Assembly (NCBI GenBank): GCA_023512835.1
Contig: CM042091.1
Coordinates: 41,306,107-41,370,106 of the forward strand
DNA: 64,000 bases
Reading direction: 5' to 3'
Source: Taxillus chinensis
Taxonomy: Eukaryota > Streptophyta > Magnoliopsida > Santalales > Loranthaceae
A model generated the notes under the pieces. That model had not been told where the DNA came from, made no database searches, and was given only the letters and a program-made list of their open reading frames with translations. Below, in pieces: positions 46,090-56,646 of the stretch; the stretch's first letter is position 1, and the number at the start of each line of letters is the position of its first letter. A program made the translations under genes and the position numbers.

Positions 46090-47207
46090 GATGTCAATCA
46101 ATGTAATTAATTAATCTCTTGTTCTTAAGGCATATTAATTCAAACTTCCCTTCTTATTTAAAACCCAACACTTTTGCATGTACTAGCCTCTTTCGAGTGA
46201 CCTAGCCGTGTGTATACCCTAGCTTGGGGAACAGGCAACCCATTATGTGCTTAAGTTGTTTGAGTGTAGATTGGCATCAAACCAACACTAACTAGGTTAC
46301 AAGCAAGATTACTGGCTTTCGCAAATTATAATCTTAGCAAGTCAAGTCTTTTAACTATCCGGTTATCAATGTCTTCTTTCGATCCATAATTGATTAACCT
46401 TATACAAGATTTAAGGTGGCCGAACTTAAATCTCACATGCTAACTCAAAAGACTTGATAAACATAACAGGGAATTTCAAATTAACTAGCCAAAAGAAAAG
46501 GAATTAAAAACTTACATCAAATCCATCCTCCTCCCGTGGAGGTTTAAGCTACCATAGCAATTAAGAAAACCATTGTTCTAACTATGAGAACCCAATACAC
46601 TCCTCTCTCTCTCTCTCCCAGAATGAACGATTTTTTAGTCCCCCATTAATTACAAATTTTCCCCAATATATTTCCTAATTCCCTGTATAACTGCTGGAAA
46701 CCATTAGGAACCGTTCCCTCCATTAATTTGAAGTTGTTTCCCTCTCAAAATGGTTGATGGAAGGTCGTCAGATCCTTTAAAGATGAGTTACAGGCCGTCC
46801 AGGTGGCATCTGTGGAGGTTCATTGACCAGCAGGTTACGTTGTGCAGAAACTGCCCGCGGTCAATTCATTTGGTCAACTCAATTTCAAATGACCGTTTCA
46901 AATGACCAAGCTCTCGGGAGCTTCTGGTCAACTCAATTGGTCCCGTCATTTCTTTTTGGTCATTTCAAATTTGAAATGACCGCAGTGCAGATTGTCCCTT
47001 GCTCCTTCATTCTTTCTTTGGACCTTGTACTTGGCCTGTTTTCCATTCAAAGACAACAAAAACACCATAAAAGGATCTACTAATGCTATGTTAGGGGGTT
47101 AGTTCATTAATCATTCAAATTCATCAAAAAGAAGTTAAATATGTGATCTTTTATCATAAAATCCCCTTCATTTGACACTAAAATGTGTTAGAAAAACCCC
47201 CCTAACA
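46090..47207 (-). repeat. Element C left LTR, second fragment, copy B (complete to LTR end)
   Basis: It runs from the second GATGT to CCCCCCTAACA (TGTTAGGGGG on the element strand). It holds the promoter-like array: TTGACC/GGTCA motifs at 46,824-46,957, a perfect 24-bp palindrome at 46,958-46,981, and TTTAAA at 46,776-46,781. The duplication junction of the block lies at 46,959/46,960, in this palindrome. Confidence 0.92.
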
Positions 47208-48444
47208 ACAACTCCACACTTAGAACTTGCTCGTCCCGAGGCAATTAGAATTATGAGGCATAGCAAAAGTAAGATAGTGAATTGATATAAGAGCATGTGA
47301 AAGAATAAAACATCCATAAAACATATGGTTTAACTCTTAATATCATGTATGAAGTTTTGTATTCTCAGTCCAACAATCATATGTTCTCTTTGCAGAAGAC
47401 TAAGAAGCAATTGAACCACCAACATTCTGAAACAAATTTCCTAATTCCTTGTAATCTCACAATGAGCAAAGCAACCTCACTCATAGGGTAATGTCACTTC
47501 ACTCTCTCTCAATCTTTCATGGAATTAAAACTAAAACAAGTGCCTTCCTAATCCTTTTTGGTGATTCAAGCATCATTCCATTACCCAATTAGTTTTTGTC
47601 ATAGACCACAATGATGGTAAAAGTAACAATGCCCAACACACTTTTTATCTATTTTTAATGTACAAGTAAGTTTTATGTACAATGTATTCTGAAAATATAC
47701 AACTGTAATACTGTTTTTTTAAGGATTATGCTGCAATAGTCTATATAACCTTACAAGTTTTTTCCTTGATGGATTATACATCTCCACAGTCCATAACCTT
47801 CTCTTTCTTTCTTTCTTTTCCAAGGCTTATGCTACGGTAGTCTATATAACCTTACAAAGTTTTCCTTGATGGATTATATATCTCCACAGTTCATAACCTT
47901 CTCTTTTTTTTAAGTATACACACTTTATACAACTTGAAACATTGTACTTATTCTAAACAAAGTGGGTTATGACTCTAACTCTACCATTCCAACTATCCAA
48001 TCACCAATGTAGAACTATAGAAGAATTTATTGAAGTTTAATTTCCATGAAGTGAACACTCATAAAAATATATAGTTCTCAATAAAGTTATGTTCTCACTC
48101 ATTCAAGGAATCAAGTTATTTATTCAAAAGTTGTCAATTCATTATGGATCCAAGTCTTTGTTCAAACACATGATGATATCATTCCAAGTATATAAGTTTC
48201 ATGCATGGGATTAATGAGTAACCATTGGTTTCAAAAGTATTTCATTCTTAAACATGTTATATATAAACATTTCAAAAAATTTCCTCATGAATTTATCTTT
48301 TAATCATGCAACTCCTTTCACAATATAACCAAATCTCATATATGAACAATGCATATCATCATTAATTCCATTGCATCTTCACAAACAACTCCAAACTTGG
48401 AGTTTTGCATATTCACAAAAACATACATCCAGAAAGGGAATTGT
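47208..48444 (-). repeat. Element C 3' non-coding region with ~101-bp tandem duplication
   Basis: Between the left LTR and the protease stop there is 1.2 kb of AT-rich sequence without a convincing gene. AAGTGTGGAGTTGTTG next to the LTR is the likely polypurine-type tract. At 47,721-47,821 and 47,822-47,913 a unit of about 101 bp is repeated (TAGTCTATATAACCTTAC ... GATGGATTATA ... CTCCACAG). Confidence 0.65.
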
Positions 48445-49793
48445 TCAAACCTTCTTCTTCTTTTTCTTACGAGGAAAGGCTGGCTCACTAAAATAATACA
48501 TCATTTGAGCCATCAATTCACGAAGGGCTAGTACAGAAATCGGGTTTGAATTTGGTGCATCCCATTTTCCTCCATGTTCTTGCATGAGAGCAGTCAGATA
48601 GTAACAAACAAAAGGCCCACAGCTTGAATTGTCAACTTGGAGAGGTGATGGTTGGACTGAATAGGACAATTGTTCCTCTGGTTCCTCCATGCCAAAATGA
48701 GTATAAATTTGAGCTATCTTCATAGCCTGATGCAAAGATTCTCCAACCCCAGCTGCTAACTCTTTTAATCTGTCTGCATTATTTGCTCCCAAGGAATCAT
48801 AGACATGGATAACACAATTCCCCATTGTATACTTCAGTAGGATATAATGATTTGAGATGTGAATGGGGATCAGAACAGCTTTTAAATCTACCCACGGTTG
48901 GAAACCTTCTTCACTCCCTATCATATATGCAGCCAACGCCTCTGGCTTAAGGGGAGAAGAATTTGCAAGCAAGGGAAATACTTCATAGTCCTTACCATGT
49001 TTAAAAATCTTTGGTTCCTTCCTTATAGCATCTCTTAAGGCAAAAATGAAATTGCCCAAATCAGGTGACTCAATCCAATTTCGAACACTAACAATTCTCC
49101 TCAAGTCCTCTGGCTGGAAATGTTCTAAATGTCCAGTTGTTCTATAAAGTTCTTGATTAGAATCTCTAAACTGGAAATATTTCTCTCTTGATTCAGTTGT
49201 TTCCAGCCCTAGAGGGATAAGTAGGTCCAACAATGACCATAGAGGAGTTGTAAGCAAATCCAATGATAGCTCAGTTCTCTTTTTCTTTTGAGCTCTTGTT
49301 GGAGCTCTAGTTTTCTTTGGGCGTTTCTGAACAGCACCTGCAGGATGCAAACTGCTCTCTATCTCAAATGGTGGGAAAAGTTGTATTGTTAGAGGAGAAG
49401 GATCTCTCTCTACCTCATCTTCTTCAGATTTTTGCTTTTCAGTTGTTGGTTCTGGTGTAGCCATATAAGTGGAAGCTACTTCTTCCTCAGATTTCTTTTG
49501 CTCCTTCTCTGATGCAGGTTGGGCTTTTGTTGATTTCTTCTTCCTTTGTTGCACTTTTTCCAACAATTCTGCAATTTGTTTCATGTGGCTCTCATAAGCA
49601 GCCTTTACATCTCTTTGAAGCTTAAGTAAGGCTGATTCCTCACTTGAACTTCGTACATCAGTTTCTTCATCTTCCTCAGAAGATTCATATTTCTCAGGTT
49701 TCTGCATATTTTCCTTTTCAGTATTCTCTTCCTCAGTTGAAGAAATCTGAAGTGGGAGAGCCGAACCATCTTTTACAGGAGATATTATTGCTT
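48445..49793 (-). CDS. Ulp1-like (C48) cysteine protease, C-terminal part of element C third ORF
   Basis: A 420-residue open frame from the first Met (49,707); the frame extends up to about 49,793 and would join the upstream domain by a single frame change. Residues 1-150 are an acidic and lysine-rich linker with a likely coiled coil (30-60). The protease domain is at about 275-405: His287 (SNHYILLKY), Asp304 (HVYDSL), Gln357 and Cys363 (SSCGPFVCYY), with five residues between Gln and Cys. The protein ends in a poly-Lys run, possibly a nuclear signal. All catalytic positions are kept although the rest of C has several breaks. Confidence 0.82.
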
Positions 49794-50519
49794 TGCTCTA
49801 TGAAATATAGGCCCCACCAATTTAATGGCTATAGTCCCTTCCTCAGTGATACATTTTATAATCAAATTGTTTGGGTAAGGGGTCTTAGCAGCAGTTCTAT
49901 ATATACTAGGATAACAGTGTTGTACCACTTTTGTTAAAATTCGCACAAATCCCCTCTTATCCACTGACTTCTTCCACTCTTGAAATATCATTTCTGCCCA
50001 GTCTATGGATAATTCTGCCTTGATGCTATACATGCATTGTAAATGTGCAACATGGACTGCATCAATTCCTAGCATCTGAGAAAATATGCACCGACCAAAA
50101 AGAATAGCAAAAAACCTCAAATACCCCGAAAACCCCGTTTTCTTATGATATTTCTTCTCATTCCCCTTGGGTTTGGAGTAGTCAAGTGCTTCACTAAATT
50201 CCTCTTTAGTTAGGTCAGGTAAAGAGCAGCATTTGCTCTGCAAATTGAAGGTTTTTCGAATATTGGCAGCAGAAATTACTACCTTCTTTCCCCCTACTGT
50301 ACATATCATGCGATTCTCCTCTGTTTTCAGATTATTATAAAAATTTTCTGCAAACTCCATTAACAGAGGGCAAGGATCGCCACATACCTTGTGCAAGTTC
50401 TGCTCTTCAAGTATTCTCTGCATTTCGGCCGCCCATGAGATTCTAGGGTTATTCAAGAGTTCCCATGGAAACACCAGTCCTGGCGTCACCTCTCTGACAA
50501 CTGCCTTTGATTTCACCAT
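49785..50519 (-). CDS. Element C third ORF, N-terminal putative plant transposon protein-like domain
   Basis: The start MVKSKAV (50,519) is preferred over the upstream Met at 50,651 because Athila-1 starts MVRTRR at the equivalent place and a promoter-like block precedes it. Shared features with Athila-1 are ISAANIRKTFNLQSK (compare ITPEIIRHCFNLPEP), LQCMYSIKAELSIDW (compare LEFMYSIDHMLNVDW) and a W-K-K segment. About 245 residues, no membrane segment. The stop at 49,785 is in another frame from the protease that follows; overlap and linker similarity suggest one original protein. Confidence 0.68.
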   Translation of the reverse strand: MVKSKAVVREVTPGLVFPWELLNNPRISWAAEMQRILEEQNLHKVCGDPCPLLMEFAENFYNNLKTEENRMICTVGGKKVVISAANIRKTFNLQSKCCSLPDLTKEEFSEALDYSKPKGNEKKYHKKTGFSGYLRFFAILFGRCIFSQMLGIDAVHVAHLQCMYSIKAELSIDWAEMIFQEWKKSVDKRGFVRILTKVVQHCYPSIYRTAAKTPYPNNLIIKCITEEGTIAIKLVGPIFHRAKQ

Positions 50520-50811
50520 GTGAACCGTCGCGAAGAAAATGAGCGAGTGTTCAACTTGGTTAGAGGTGATCTGAATCAACAAACCTTTAAGAGATAAGGG
50601 AGCTGAGCGAGATTCGCGAACTGGAAGAGTGAGCTGGTGGATTTCGTGCAAAAGAAGTTCGGCTGAAATATTGACCCTCTGTTTTTAAATGAATGTCCTT
50701 AGTCAATCGATTTGTCAACTCAATTTTTAATTGGCTGAACCCTCGGGACACCTTAGTCATTTCAAATGGCTGGGTCATTTCAATTTGGTCATTTTAAATT
50801 TCAAATGACCA
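50520..50811 (-). promoter_or_regulatory. Putative internal promoter of element C third ORF
   Basis: At 50,701-50,811 a motif array (AGTCAATCGATTTGTCAAC ... CCTCGGGAC ... GGGTCATTTC, ending TTTCAAATGACC) matches, in the same order, the array in the C LTR (57,628-57,750). A TATA-like TTTAAA (50,684-50,689) lies about 165 bp before the ATG; the LTR array also has TTTAAA (57,548-57,553) on its downstream side. The TTGAC cores resemble W-boxes. From 50,812 to 51,029 I see only non-coding sequence next to the pol stop. Confidence 0.5.
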
Positions 50812-51029
50812 CTTCACTAAAAATTACCAGTTTCAGTCTAAAACGCAAAATTAACTTCCTTCAACTGCACCGATGCTTGGGTTCTCTATCTGAATATCAA
50901 TAAACTCAAACAAACAATCAAATAATCACAAATAACTCGGGTTGCCTCCCGGAAGCGCTGCATTTAATGTCAGTAGCTTGACATTCTTCCTTGATTAATT
51001 TGGAAATGGAGCAAGGTAAAGAACCTCCT

Positions 51030-52451
51030 TTACTCCTGCAGCTCAACAAAAACCTTCAACCTGTGTCCATTAACAGTGAATGCTGGAGAATTATCCTGTT
51101 GAATAAGTACTCCTCCCTTTTTAAAAACTTTTTTAACCACAAAAGGTCCAGACCATTTACTCTTGAGTTTTCCAAGGAAAAGTTTCAGTCTAGAATTATA
51201 CAACAAAACCTTCTGACCTTCTGTAAACTGCTTAGGATGAAGATGTTTATCATGCCATCTCTTAGTCTTCTCCTTGTAGATTTTTGCATTTTCATATGCA
51301 TTCAATCTAAATTCCTCAATCTCATTTAATTGCATAAGTCTGGACTCCTCTGATTTCTGAGCATCAAAATTTAAAAAGTGTGTGGCCCAATAAGCCTTAT
51401 GCTCTAGTTCCACAGGTAAGTGGCATGCTTTTCCAAAAACCAATTTGAAAGGTGATGTACCCAATGGGGTTTTGAAAGTTGTTCTATATGCCCACAATGC
51501 ATCATCCAATTTGTTGGCCCATTCCTTCCTAGACAAGTTGACTATTCTCTCAAGGATCCTCTTAATTTCTCTGTTTGAAATTTCAACTTGTCCATTGGCT
51601 TGAGGATGATATGGAGTAGTGATTCTATGATGAACTTCATACTTTTTCAACAGCTTTTCAATAAACTTATTACAAAAATGGCTTCCTCCATCACTAACTA
51701 ATGCTCTAGGTACTCCAAATCTGGTAAAAATATTCTTCTTAAGAAACTTGAGTACCACTCTTGAATCATTGGTTTGGGTGGCTATGGCTTCCACCCACTT
51801 TGACACATAATCAACTGCCACTAGAATATACTGATTCTTGTAAGATGACGGGAAAGGACCCATAAAATCTATTCCCCAAACATCAAACAGCTCCACTTCT
51901 AAGATGTTTGTCAGGGGCATTTCATCTCTTCTTGTTAGAGTCCCAGATTTTTGGCATTGCTCACAAGCTTGAACAAAACTCCTTGTATCATGAAACAGTG
52001 TAGGCCAAAAGAAACCTGCTTGAAGGACCTTTGCTGCTGTTTTAGATGGTCCCATATGACCTCCACACTCCCTAGTGTGACAATGATTCAAAATATTGGT
52101 CATCTCATCTTCTGGAACACACCTTCTTATCAAACCATCAGCACAAATCTTGAATAACAAAGGTTTCTCCCAAATGTAACTCCTCACTTCAGATAAAAAT
52201 TTCTTCTTTTGTTGTGATGAGAATTTATAGGGGAAAATTCCCCCTACAATATGATTTACCAAATCTGCATACCAAGGAGTGAGTTCCTGCACAACAAATA
52301 ATTTTTCATTTGGAAAATCTTCAGCTATAGGTACAATTTCATCAAAATTCTTTTCAACTCCTTCTAATCTTGACAAATGATCTGCCACAACATTTTTTGC
52401 TCCTTGCTTATCCTTGATTGTGAAATCAAACTCTTGCAACAATAACACCAA
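51030..52451 (-). CDS. Element C integrase (473-residue open frame)
   Basis: The open frame begins in the end of RNase H ([11 protein letters not shown], 21-31). HHCC zinc region at 123-166 ([12 protein letters not shown] ... CEQCQ). DD35E core: Asp195 (GIDFMGPF), Asp254 (VSDGGSHF), Glu290 (QVEISNRE), with 35 residues between the last two. The C-terminal part has [20 protein letters not shown]. The frame upstream differs by one missing G at about 52,450 (CGTTGGTGTT for CGTTGGGTGTT). Confidence 0.92.
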   Translation of the reverse strand: MVLLLQEFDFTIKDKQGAKNVVADHLSRLEGVEKNFDEIVPIAEDFPNEKLFVVQELTPWYADLVNHIVGGIFPYKFSSQQKKKFLSEVRSYIWEKPLLFKICADGLIRRCVPEDEMTNILNHCHTRECGGHMGPSKTAAKVLQAGFFWPTLFHDTRSFVQACEQCQKSGTLTRRDEMPLTNILEVELFDVWGIDFMGPFPSSYKNQYILVAVDYVSKWVEAIATQTNDSRVVLKFLKKNIFTRFGVPRALVSDGGSHFCNKFIEKLLKKYEVHHRITTPYHPQANGQVEISNREIKRILERIVNLSRKEWANKLDDALWAYRTTFKTPLGTSPFKLVFGKACHLPVELEHKAYWATHFLNFDAQKSEESRLMQLNEIEEFRLNAYENAKIYKEKTKRWHDKHLHPKQFTEGQKVLLYNSRLKLFLGKLKSKWSGPFVVKKVFKKGGVLIQQDNSPAFTVNGHRLKVFVELQE

Positions 52452-54109
52452 CGAATCAGACGAGGTTTTGATTCCTTCTTGGTGATCAAATATTTCATAG
52501 CTGCATGATCTGTGAAAACAACTGTGTGGGATCCCAAAAGGTAACTTCTGAATTTATCAATGGCATAAACAATTGCAAGTAATTCCTTTTCAGTTGTGGC
52601 ATAGTTGATTTGAGCATCATTCAACAATTTGCTTGCATAAGCAATTACATGCACCTTCTTCTCCTTTCTTTGCCCTAAGACAACTCCTATAGCTGTGTCA
52701 CTTGCGTCACACATTAATTCAAATGGCAAATTCCAATCAGGAGATATAATGATAGGGGCAGAAATAAGAGCCTCCTTGAGTTACTTAAAAGCTGTTTGAC
52801 ACTCAGCAGAAAATTCAAATGCCACATCCTTCACTAACAATGAACATAGAGGTTTAGAGATTTTTGAAAAATCCTTTATGAACCTTCTATAAAATCCTGC
52901 ATGCCCCAAAAAACTTCGAACCCCTTTGACGTTTGTGGGTGGTGGCATGGATTTAATAGCAGCAATCTTTGCACGATCTACCTCTATTCCTTTGCTGGAC
53001 ACTTTATGTCCCAAGACAATGCCTTCTTGCACCATGAAATGACATTTTTCCCAATTAAGAATAAGATTGGTCTCTTCACATCTCTGCAAAATCTGAGATA
53101 AATTGTTTAAACAATCATCATATGAAGAACCAAAAACAGAGAAGTCATCCATAAAGATTTCAATTGTCTTCTCTACAAACTCTGAAAAGATAGCCATCAT
53201 GCAACGTTGGAATGTAGCAGGAGCATTGCATAATCCAAAAGGCATCCTCCTATAAGCAAAAGTTCTATAAGGGCATGTGAAAGTAGTTTTGTCTTGATCT
53301 TCCGGTGCAATGGGTATTTGATTATACCCAGAATATCCATCAAGAAAACAATAATAATTGTGCCCGGCCAATCTTTCCAACATTTGATCAATGTGTGGCA
53401 AAGGAAAATGATCTTTTCTTGTGTTTGCATTGAGTTTGCGATAATTTATGCAAACTCTCCATCCGGTGACAATTCTAGTAGAGATTAATTCATTTTCAGA
53501 ATTCTTGACCACAGTCATACCTCCTTTCTTAGGGACAATCTGCACAGGACTCACCCATGGGCTATCTGAGATAGAGTATATAATACCGGCATCAAGAAGC
53601 TTAGTAACTTCAGCCCTTACTACTTCCTTCATGTTTGGGTTTAGCCTTCTCTGATGCTCAATGCTATTTTTACTCTTGTCCTCTAAGAAGATTCTGTGCA
53701 TGCACATGGAAGGACTAATTCCTTTTATATCTGCCATTGTCCACCCAATGGCATTTTTCCTCTTCCTTAAAACTGTCAACAATCGATCTAATTGTTCTCC
53801 TTGTAGCTCAGCAACTACAATAACAGGCCACTCACCTTCTTCTCCCAAGAATGCATACTTTAGATGTGCAGGTAGAATCTTCAATTCAACCTTTGGTGCC
53901 TTCTCCACCGATGGGACTGGTTTAGAATTTCTTCCAATATCTTCAAATCCTTTCTTTGATTGAAAATGAATGACTGGTGTGGCTTCTAAAGTATTTTTCA
54001 CCTCTAAAATGTCTTCATTAACAGTTGAAGAAACATTCTCCAAACATAACCCTAAGGGATCATGAAATCCCTTAGCATGATCTTCAATTGCAGTATTTAA
54101 CATCTCCAC
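52364..54109 (-). pseudogene. Element C reverse transcriptase and RNase H
   Basis: RT (442-residue ORF 52,781-54,109): Asp257 (FLDGYSGYNQ), PFGLCNAP, FMDD box 319-322, FLGHAGFYRRFI. The usual CVDYRKLN reads CINYRKLN. An in-frame TAA (52,781-52,783) separates it from the RNase H ORF (52,364-52,729: [36 protein letters not shown]). A frameshift at 52,450 then leads to integrase. Copy number here is one, so CAG/CTG-type errors cannot be tested by comparison. Confidence 0.9.
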
Positions 54110-54127
54110 AAGACAACCTTGTTCATG

Positions 54128-55108
54128 TTAAACTTCCTGAGGATTCTTCATACTCTTATATAAGTTGAACTCCACTTTGTCTTCACCAATGTGTAATTCT
54201 AATTTCCCACCTTTGACATCTATGATTGCCCCTGCTGTTGCTAAAAATGGTCTGCCAAGAATAAGTGGTAAAGAACCACCTTCTTCCATATCCAAAGCTA
54301 TCAAATCAATTGGGACAATAAAATTCTGAATTTGTAACGGTGCATTCTCTATAATGCCAGCTGCATACTTAATAGATTTGTCAGCAAGTTGCAAGGTCAC
54401 TGATGTGGGCTGCAATTTTCCAAGACCTAGCTTGCTACATACTGAAGATGGAATCAAACTCACACTAGCTCCCAAGTCACAGAGAGCTGAATCAAAAGTA
54501 ACGTTCCCTATAGTGCAGGGTATGGAAAAACTTCCTGGGTCTCCCATCTTCTGGGGTAGTTTTCTCTGAATAATTACACTGCATTCTTCTGTAAGTGCAA
54601 TTGTTCCATTCTCTTCAATTTTCTTTTTGTTACTCAACATCTCTTTCAACATCTTGGAGTAGGAAGGCATTTGAGCCAAAGCTTCCAAAAATGGAATGGT
54701 AAGCTTTAATTCCTTAAGATGTTCAATGAATCTTCTGTATTTTTCATCTTTCTTTCTTTGTCTCAATCTCTGAGGGAAGGGTATTGGTGGAGCATAATTC
54801 TTCACTACCTTAGGAACTTCAGGATGTTCCTCTTTCTTCTCTTCCCTTTCTTCCTCAGATTTAGGTTCACCTTCATCCTTCTTAACATGAGTTGTTTCCT
54901 CCACTTGAGGAACTTCCCTCTCTGGTAACTCTCTTCCACTTCTTAGCATAACAGCCTGCACATATTCCTTTGGGTTTGGCTCAGTCTTACTAGGAAGCTC
55001 CCCTGGGTTCCTAATAGTAAGAGCGTTTGCTATTTGTGCAATTTGAGTCTCTAACTTCTTGTTATGAGTCTCAATTCTATCAAAACGGCTACCAAATGTC
55101 AGTTTCAA
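54128..55108 (-). CDS. Element C aspartic protease region (326-residue open frame)
   Basis: N-terminal coiled, Glu/Lys-rich part (10-125), PIPFPQRLRQRK, LAQMPSYSKMLKEML, then the protease: ALCDLGASVSLIP with Asp211 and LILGRPFLATAGAIIDV. DLG in place of DTG is shared with Athila-1. The stop TAA at 54,128-54,130 (probably CAA to TAA) is in the same frame as the RT ORF. The gag frame overlaps its start by 20 bp in another phase, most likely a one-base indel. Confidence 0.88.
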   Translation of the reverse strand: MKLTFGSRFDRIETHNKKLETQIAQIANALTIRNPGELPSKTEPNPKEYVQAVMLRSGRELPEREVPQVEETTHVKKDEGEPKSEEEREEKKEEHPEVPKVVKNYAPPIPFPQRLRQRKKDEKYRRFIEHLKELKLTIPFLEALAQMPSYSKMLKEMLSNKKKIEENGTIALTEECSVIIQRKLPQKMGDPGSFSIPCTIGNVTFDSALCDLGASVSLIPSSVCSKLGLGKLQPTSVTLQLADKSIKYAAGIIENAPLQIQNFIVPIDLIALDMEEGGSLPLILGRPFLATAGAIIDVKGGKLELHIGEDKVEFNLYKSMKNPQEV

Positions 55109-56499
55109 TCTTATTCAATCTCTGTTCAGTTCCTGCTGCCATCTTCTCAATTGCACATTCCCAATCAGCTTTCCTTTTCTCACCATACCCAGCTCCTTGC
55201 TGTTTAGGTTGGAACTGCCTATTGAATTGTTGATTGTTCTGATTATTCTGCCCTTGAGTTGCATTATTTCCACCTTGATTCTGCTGATTATTCTGTCCTC
55301 CCCATGAAAAATTCGGATGATTCCTCCATCCGGGATTGTAGGTATTGGAAAATGGATTATTCTGCTGCCTGTTTTGGTTAGCTATGTAGTTAACCTCCTC
55401 ATTCATATTAGCTGAATATCCTTCCATTGTCTCTCCATATGCTTTTAGTGGACACTCATTCGGAATGTGTATACCCCCACATTCTTGGCAAGCAGAGTTA
55501 ACCTTTGCTACTCTCTGAACATTTAATTTTTTCACCTGTTTTGTCAGAGCTTCCAACTTAGCATTCAGCATTGTGGAATTATCCACCTCAATTAAACCAG
55601 GTTTCTTCACAACTACTCTCCTAGAGGGCCACTGAGCTTGCTCTTTTGTCAGTTCCTCTATAATCTCTTTAGCTTCTTCTGCAGTCTTGGCTGTCAGAGC
55701 ACCTCCTGCTGCAACATTTACCATGTATTGCTCCTCAGCTGTAAGGCCTCTATAAAACACTTCAATAAGTAACCAATCTTCTAAGCCATGATTGGGACAT
55801 TTTCTCTGCAATTCCCTGAATCTATTCCATGCTTCACCAAGTGTTTCTCCAGTGGTTTGGGTAAAAGCAGTGATGTTGTTTCTCAACTTCACTGTTCTTC
55901 CTCTTGGGAAATATTTAGTGAGAAATTCTTGGGCACAATCTGCCCATCTGGTGAAATGTCCCTCTGAAAAAGAATTGAAACAAATCAAAGCATCCTCCTT
56001 TAAAGACCAAGGGAATAATTCCATCTGATAAAATCCTCCAGCACTCCTTGTCTTCTCATTGTTCTGCATATCTGCACAAATCTGGCTAAATGTGGTGAGG
56101 ATCCTCTAAAGGTGTTCCCCCAAAACTGTTCTGCACCACTAAATTAATGAGCTGTGAAGAGAACTCAAAGTTTTCTCTCAAGAGAGGTGGTGGATAGATA
56201 GGATTTCTGATATCAGAAACGTCAGGAGTATGATGCTCCCTAACTGGCCTGAGATCTGACCCATTATCTTCTTGCTGCTGCTGTTGTTGTTCCTCCATAA
56301 CTGAAGAAGATTCAACACTTTCTTGTTCCCACAACAAATTCTGCAAATCAAACACTGGATTACTCCAAAATCCAGGAGCAAAATTTGATTCTTCAATGCT
56401 TGCTGACTGTACACTCCTTTGCTTTCTCAATCTAGCAAAGAATGTACGCTCTGGCTCAGGATCAAACAAATCTTCAAACGTTGATGAACGCTTGCTCAT
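55089..56499 (-). pseudogene. Element C gag
   Basis: ORF 56,086-56,499 starts MSKRSSTFEDLF and reaches NSFGGTPLEDPHH, where a missing base (CACCACATTTA; Athila-1 implies CACCAGCATTTA) shifts the frame. ORF 55,089-56,069 continues with FPWSLKEDALICFNSF, FLTKYFPRGRTVKLR and EAWNRFRELQRKCPNHG. It has a zinc-knuckle-like CQECGGIHIPNEC and an Asn/Gln-rich C-terminus with QNNQQN repeats. Two frameshifts in the first third make it non-functional as read. Confidence 0.88.
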
Positions 56500-56622
56500 T
56501 CATTCGCACCTGTAGAAACAACAATGAACACATACCTAGCATAATACCGCACATGGAGTTTGGTAATTACAACAAGTATGCTTCATACTCAATCACAAAA
56601 TGTACTTTCAACTTTATTACCT

Positions 56623-56640
56623 TCCCCGGCAATGGCGCCA
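56623..56640 (-). other. Primer-binding site of element C, tRNA-Asp type
   Basis: The element strand reads TGGCGCCATTGCCGGGGA, one mismatch from the tRNA-Asp complement, 6 bases from the LTR. The leader 56,500-56,622 is non-coding. Confidence 0.88.
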
Positions 56641-56646
56641 AAAACT

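Larger units (their letters stand above)
23412..46959. repeat. Tandem segmental duplication, copy B
   Basis: This is the second, complete copy of the block (23,548 bp). Its left edge is in the 3' non-coding region of Athila-1, 167 bp beyond the protease stop. Its right edge is in the C LTR, two bases into a perfect 24-bp palindrome (46,958-46,981, arms GGTCATTT). Beyond it the C LTR continues intact to 47,207. No target duplication or transposon end coincides with either edge, so the event was a rearrangement and not a transposition. A mis-joined haplotype in the assembly remains possible. Confidence 0.9.

Noticed and set aside
46958..46981. Perfect palindrome considered as a microRNA hairpin or terminator
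   Set aside because: There is no loop or longer stem, and it is one unit of a motif array found in the LTR and again before the third ORF of C.
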